A stretch of DNA of 6,367 nt, taken from Verrucomicrobia bacterium UBA740. Lineage in GTDB: Bacteria; Verrucomicrobiota; Kiritimatiellia; RFP12; UBA1067. Numbering within the stretch: the first letter of the stretch is position 1; the number at the start of each line of letters is the position of its first letter. The notes under the pieces are model-generated. The model had not been told where the DNA came from and made no database searches. It worked only from the letters and a program-made list of their open reading frames with translations. The translations under genes were made by a program, and so were the position numbers. The stretch is taken from assembly GCA_002298665.1 (NCBI GenBank), contig DBKW01000097.1:244-6610 (forward strand), given 5' to 3'. Below are positions 5,085 to 6,367 of the stretch, piece after piece.

Positions 5085-6367
5085 ATGAAAGCACAGGCGA
5101 AAACGTGGTGGACGGCAATCGCGTTGCGTCTTCTGGCGCTCGCGGCGCTCGCCGTCACGTGCGGCGCGTTCTACGGGCTCCCCACGGCGAAGGTGTTGCG
5201 CATCCAGCCCATGCCGACGCTCGTGTTCCTGGCGGTTCTGCTGTCGGCGGCGGTCATCGGACGGTTCTTCTGCGCGTGGCTGTGTCCACTGGGCGTGCTG
5301 CAGAGCGTCTCCAATGCGCTCACGCACCCCAAAACGCGCATCCGCCGCGTCTGCACGCGCCTGCCCGAAACGAAGAGGCAGCGGATTGTGCGGTGGAGTG
5401 TTTTCGCGCTCGCGGTCGTATTGATTGCAGCCGGATTCGGCGGGATCGGCTGGTCGCTGACGCCGTATTCGCTCATGGGCAAGGCGCTGATCGGTTTCGG
5501 CCCCGGGCTCGTCTTGGCGGCGGGCGTGCTGGTTCTCGCGGCGGTCACTTCGGGGCGCATCTGGTGCAACTGGGTCTGCCCGGCGGGGACGCTCTTCGAC
5601 GTGCTCGCGCGGAAGGCGCGCTTTCCGAACAAAATCGACTTGAAGGGCGGATGCGGGAATTGCCGGAAGTGCTTCGCCGCGGGGAAGTCCGCGGCAGATT
5701 CCAAGGCGGTTTCGGCCGGGGACGGTGTGACGCGGCGCGAAACGCTGGCGGGGATCGGCCTTCTCGCGGCGACGGAACTCGCGGAAAAGACGACGGACGG
5801 CGGCTATGCGCCCGTTTCCCTCCCCGGCGTGCCGAAGCGTCCGGCGGAAGTGCTGCCGCCCGGGGCGGTGGAGCGTCCGCTTTTCAACCGTCTGTGCGTG
5901 GGTTGCGGGGCGTGCGTCGCGGCGTGTCCCGGGAAGTGCCTCGCGCCTTCGACGTCCCTGCGAACCTTCGGGCAACCGCAGATGGACTTTCGCCGCGGAC
6001 ATTGCCGCCTGGCCTGTCCGCAGAAATGCGCCGCGGCGTGTCCGGCGGGGGCGTTGCGCGTCTTGGAGGGCGTCCCCCGGCGCGACATCCACATGGGCCA
6101 CGCCATCTGGAAGAAGGATCGCTGTCTGCGCGAGACGGAAGGCGTGCCTTGCACCGCCTGTTCGCGCAAGTGCCCGGTCCAGGCGATCGCGATCGTGGAC
6201 GGCTTCCCGGTCGTCGACAAGGACCGCTGCATCGGCTGCGGCGCCTGCGAGCATGTCTGCCCGGCGCGTCCTTTGCCAGCCATCTTCGTGAAGGGGTTCG
6301 ACCGGCAGCGGATCGTCCGCCCCATGGGGACGGAGGACCTCATCGCCGAAATGGCGACTTTGATTCG
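5085..6367 (+). CDS. Membrane polyferredoxin, NapH-NapG-like fusion (3' end missing)
   Basis: The frame is open from 5085 to the right edge, giving 427 residues with no stop; the C-terminus lies outside the window. Four membrane helices are visible (about 11-29, 44-61, 103-121, 141-156). Two end in C-x3-CP motifs, CAWLCPLG (63-70) and CNWVCPAG (161-168), the hallmark of NapH/NosR/RdxA-type proteins that pass electrons from quinol. Cys190, 193 and 196 then start a ferredoxin motif that lacks its fourth Cys and Pro. VTRRETLAGIGLLAAT (215-230) resembles a Tat signal. The remainder is NapG-like with four clusters: 271/274/277/281; 307/311/315/319; 347/356/359/363 (C-x8-C-x2-C-x3-CP); and 382/385/388/392. 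AAAGGAG (5070-5076) lies eight bases before ATG 5085. No nitrate reductase gene is visible, so the acceptor may be another envelope protein such as the exported flavodoxin. Where the C-terminal domain lies is unclear. Confidence 0.9.
   Translation, partial: MKAQAKTWWTAIALRLLALAALAVTCGAFYGLPTAKVLRIQPMPTLVFLAVLLSAAVIGRFFCAWLCPLGVLQSVSNALTHPKTRIRRVCTRLPETKRQRIVRWSVFALAVVLIAAGFGGIGWSLTPYSLMGKALIGFGPGLVLAAGVLVLAAVTSGRIWCNWVCPAGTLFDVLARKARFPNKIDLKGGCGNCRKCFAAGKSAADSKAVSAGDGVTRRETLAGIGLLAATELAEKTTDGGYAPVSLPGVPKRPAEVLPPGAVERPLFNRLCVGCGACVAACPGKCLAPSTSLRTFGQPQMDFRRGHCRLACPQKCAAACPAGALRVLEGVPRRDIHMGHAIWKKDRCLRETEGVPCTACSRKCPVQAIAIVDGFPVVDKDRCIGCGACEHVCPARPLPAIFVKGFDRQRIVRPMGTEDLIAEMATLI

Noticed and set aside
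3164..5158. A 664-codon open frame on the - strand
   Set aside because: It is antisense to three well-recognised genes, is arginine-rich low-complexity shadow protein, and arises because GC-ending codons of the + strand genes leave few stops on the other strand.
4944..6254. A 436-codon open frame on the - strand
   Set aside because: It is antisense to the polyferredoxin gene, whose cysteine motifs are unmistakable on the + strand. The antisense peptide has no recognisable motif.

Overview
The window is a single-strand, GC-rich bacterial accessory operon; every gene I support lies on the + strand. Coding regions are roughly two-thirds G+C or higher (44/60 in 1501-1560, 41/60 in 2341-2400) and almost every gene is preceded by a strong AAAGGAG/AGGAGG-type ribosome binding site. 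The organism looks like an anaerobe or facultative anaerobe with an iron-sulfur and flavin-rich redox economy. The RRDFIK-type signal on the flavodoxin and the repeat-flanked GxxExxY gene recall PVC-group bacteria (Kiritimatiellota, Lentisphaerae, Verrucomicrobia) or Bacteroidota. The base composition fits the PVC group better, but that is a weak inference and not an assignment.

Layout. 1-226 has no gene; it holds a strong GC stem-loop at its left edge and an AT-richer control region before the first gene. 227-1165 encodes a LysR-type regulator. Its stop overlaps, by ATGA, the start of a flavodoxin with a Tat/lipoprotein-type signal (1162-1779). At 1780-2241 a foreign-looking cassette interrupts the operon: a small GxxExxY-family (PD-(D/E)XK-like) gene at about 45% G+C, bounded by inverted arms each made of three 9-nt-period units of ACAGGATT. 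The operon resumes with a signal-peptide-bearing carboxymuconolactone decarboxylase-like/cupin fusion (2257-3261), an aldo/keto reductase with a C-terminal two-[4Fe-4S] domain (3287-4540), a pyridoxamine 5'-phosphate oxidase-like flavin-binding protein (4577-5056), and a membrane polyferredoxin that looks like a NapH-NapG fusion (5085 to beyond the right edge; partial).

How the genes may work together. The set pairs a regulator with an exported flavodoxin, an exported CMD-cupin protein, a cytoplasmic NAD(P)H-type reductase with iron-sulfur clusters, a small flavoprotein and a membrane electron-transfer protein. This suggests a regulated route moving reducing equivalents between the cytoplasm and the cell-envelope side, possibly for detoxifying electrophiles, quinones or reactive carbonyls. 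The domains and order are seen in the sequence; the pathway and substrate are inference. Two recurring features stand out. Both exported genes carry a well-placed internal Shine-Dalgarno and ATG exactly where the signal peptide ends, which could give a second, cytoplasmic form. And the GxxExxY cassette sits so that removing it would leave an ordinary spacer of about 17 nt.
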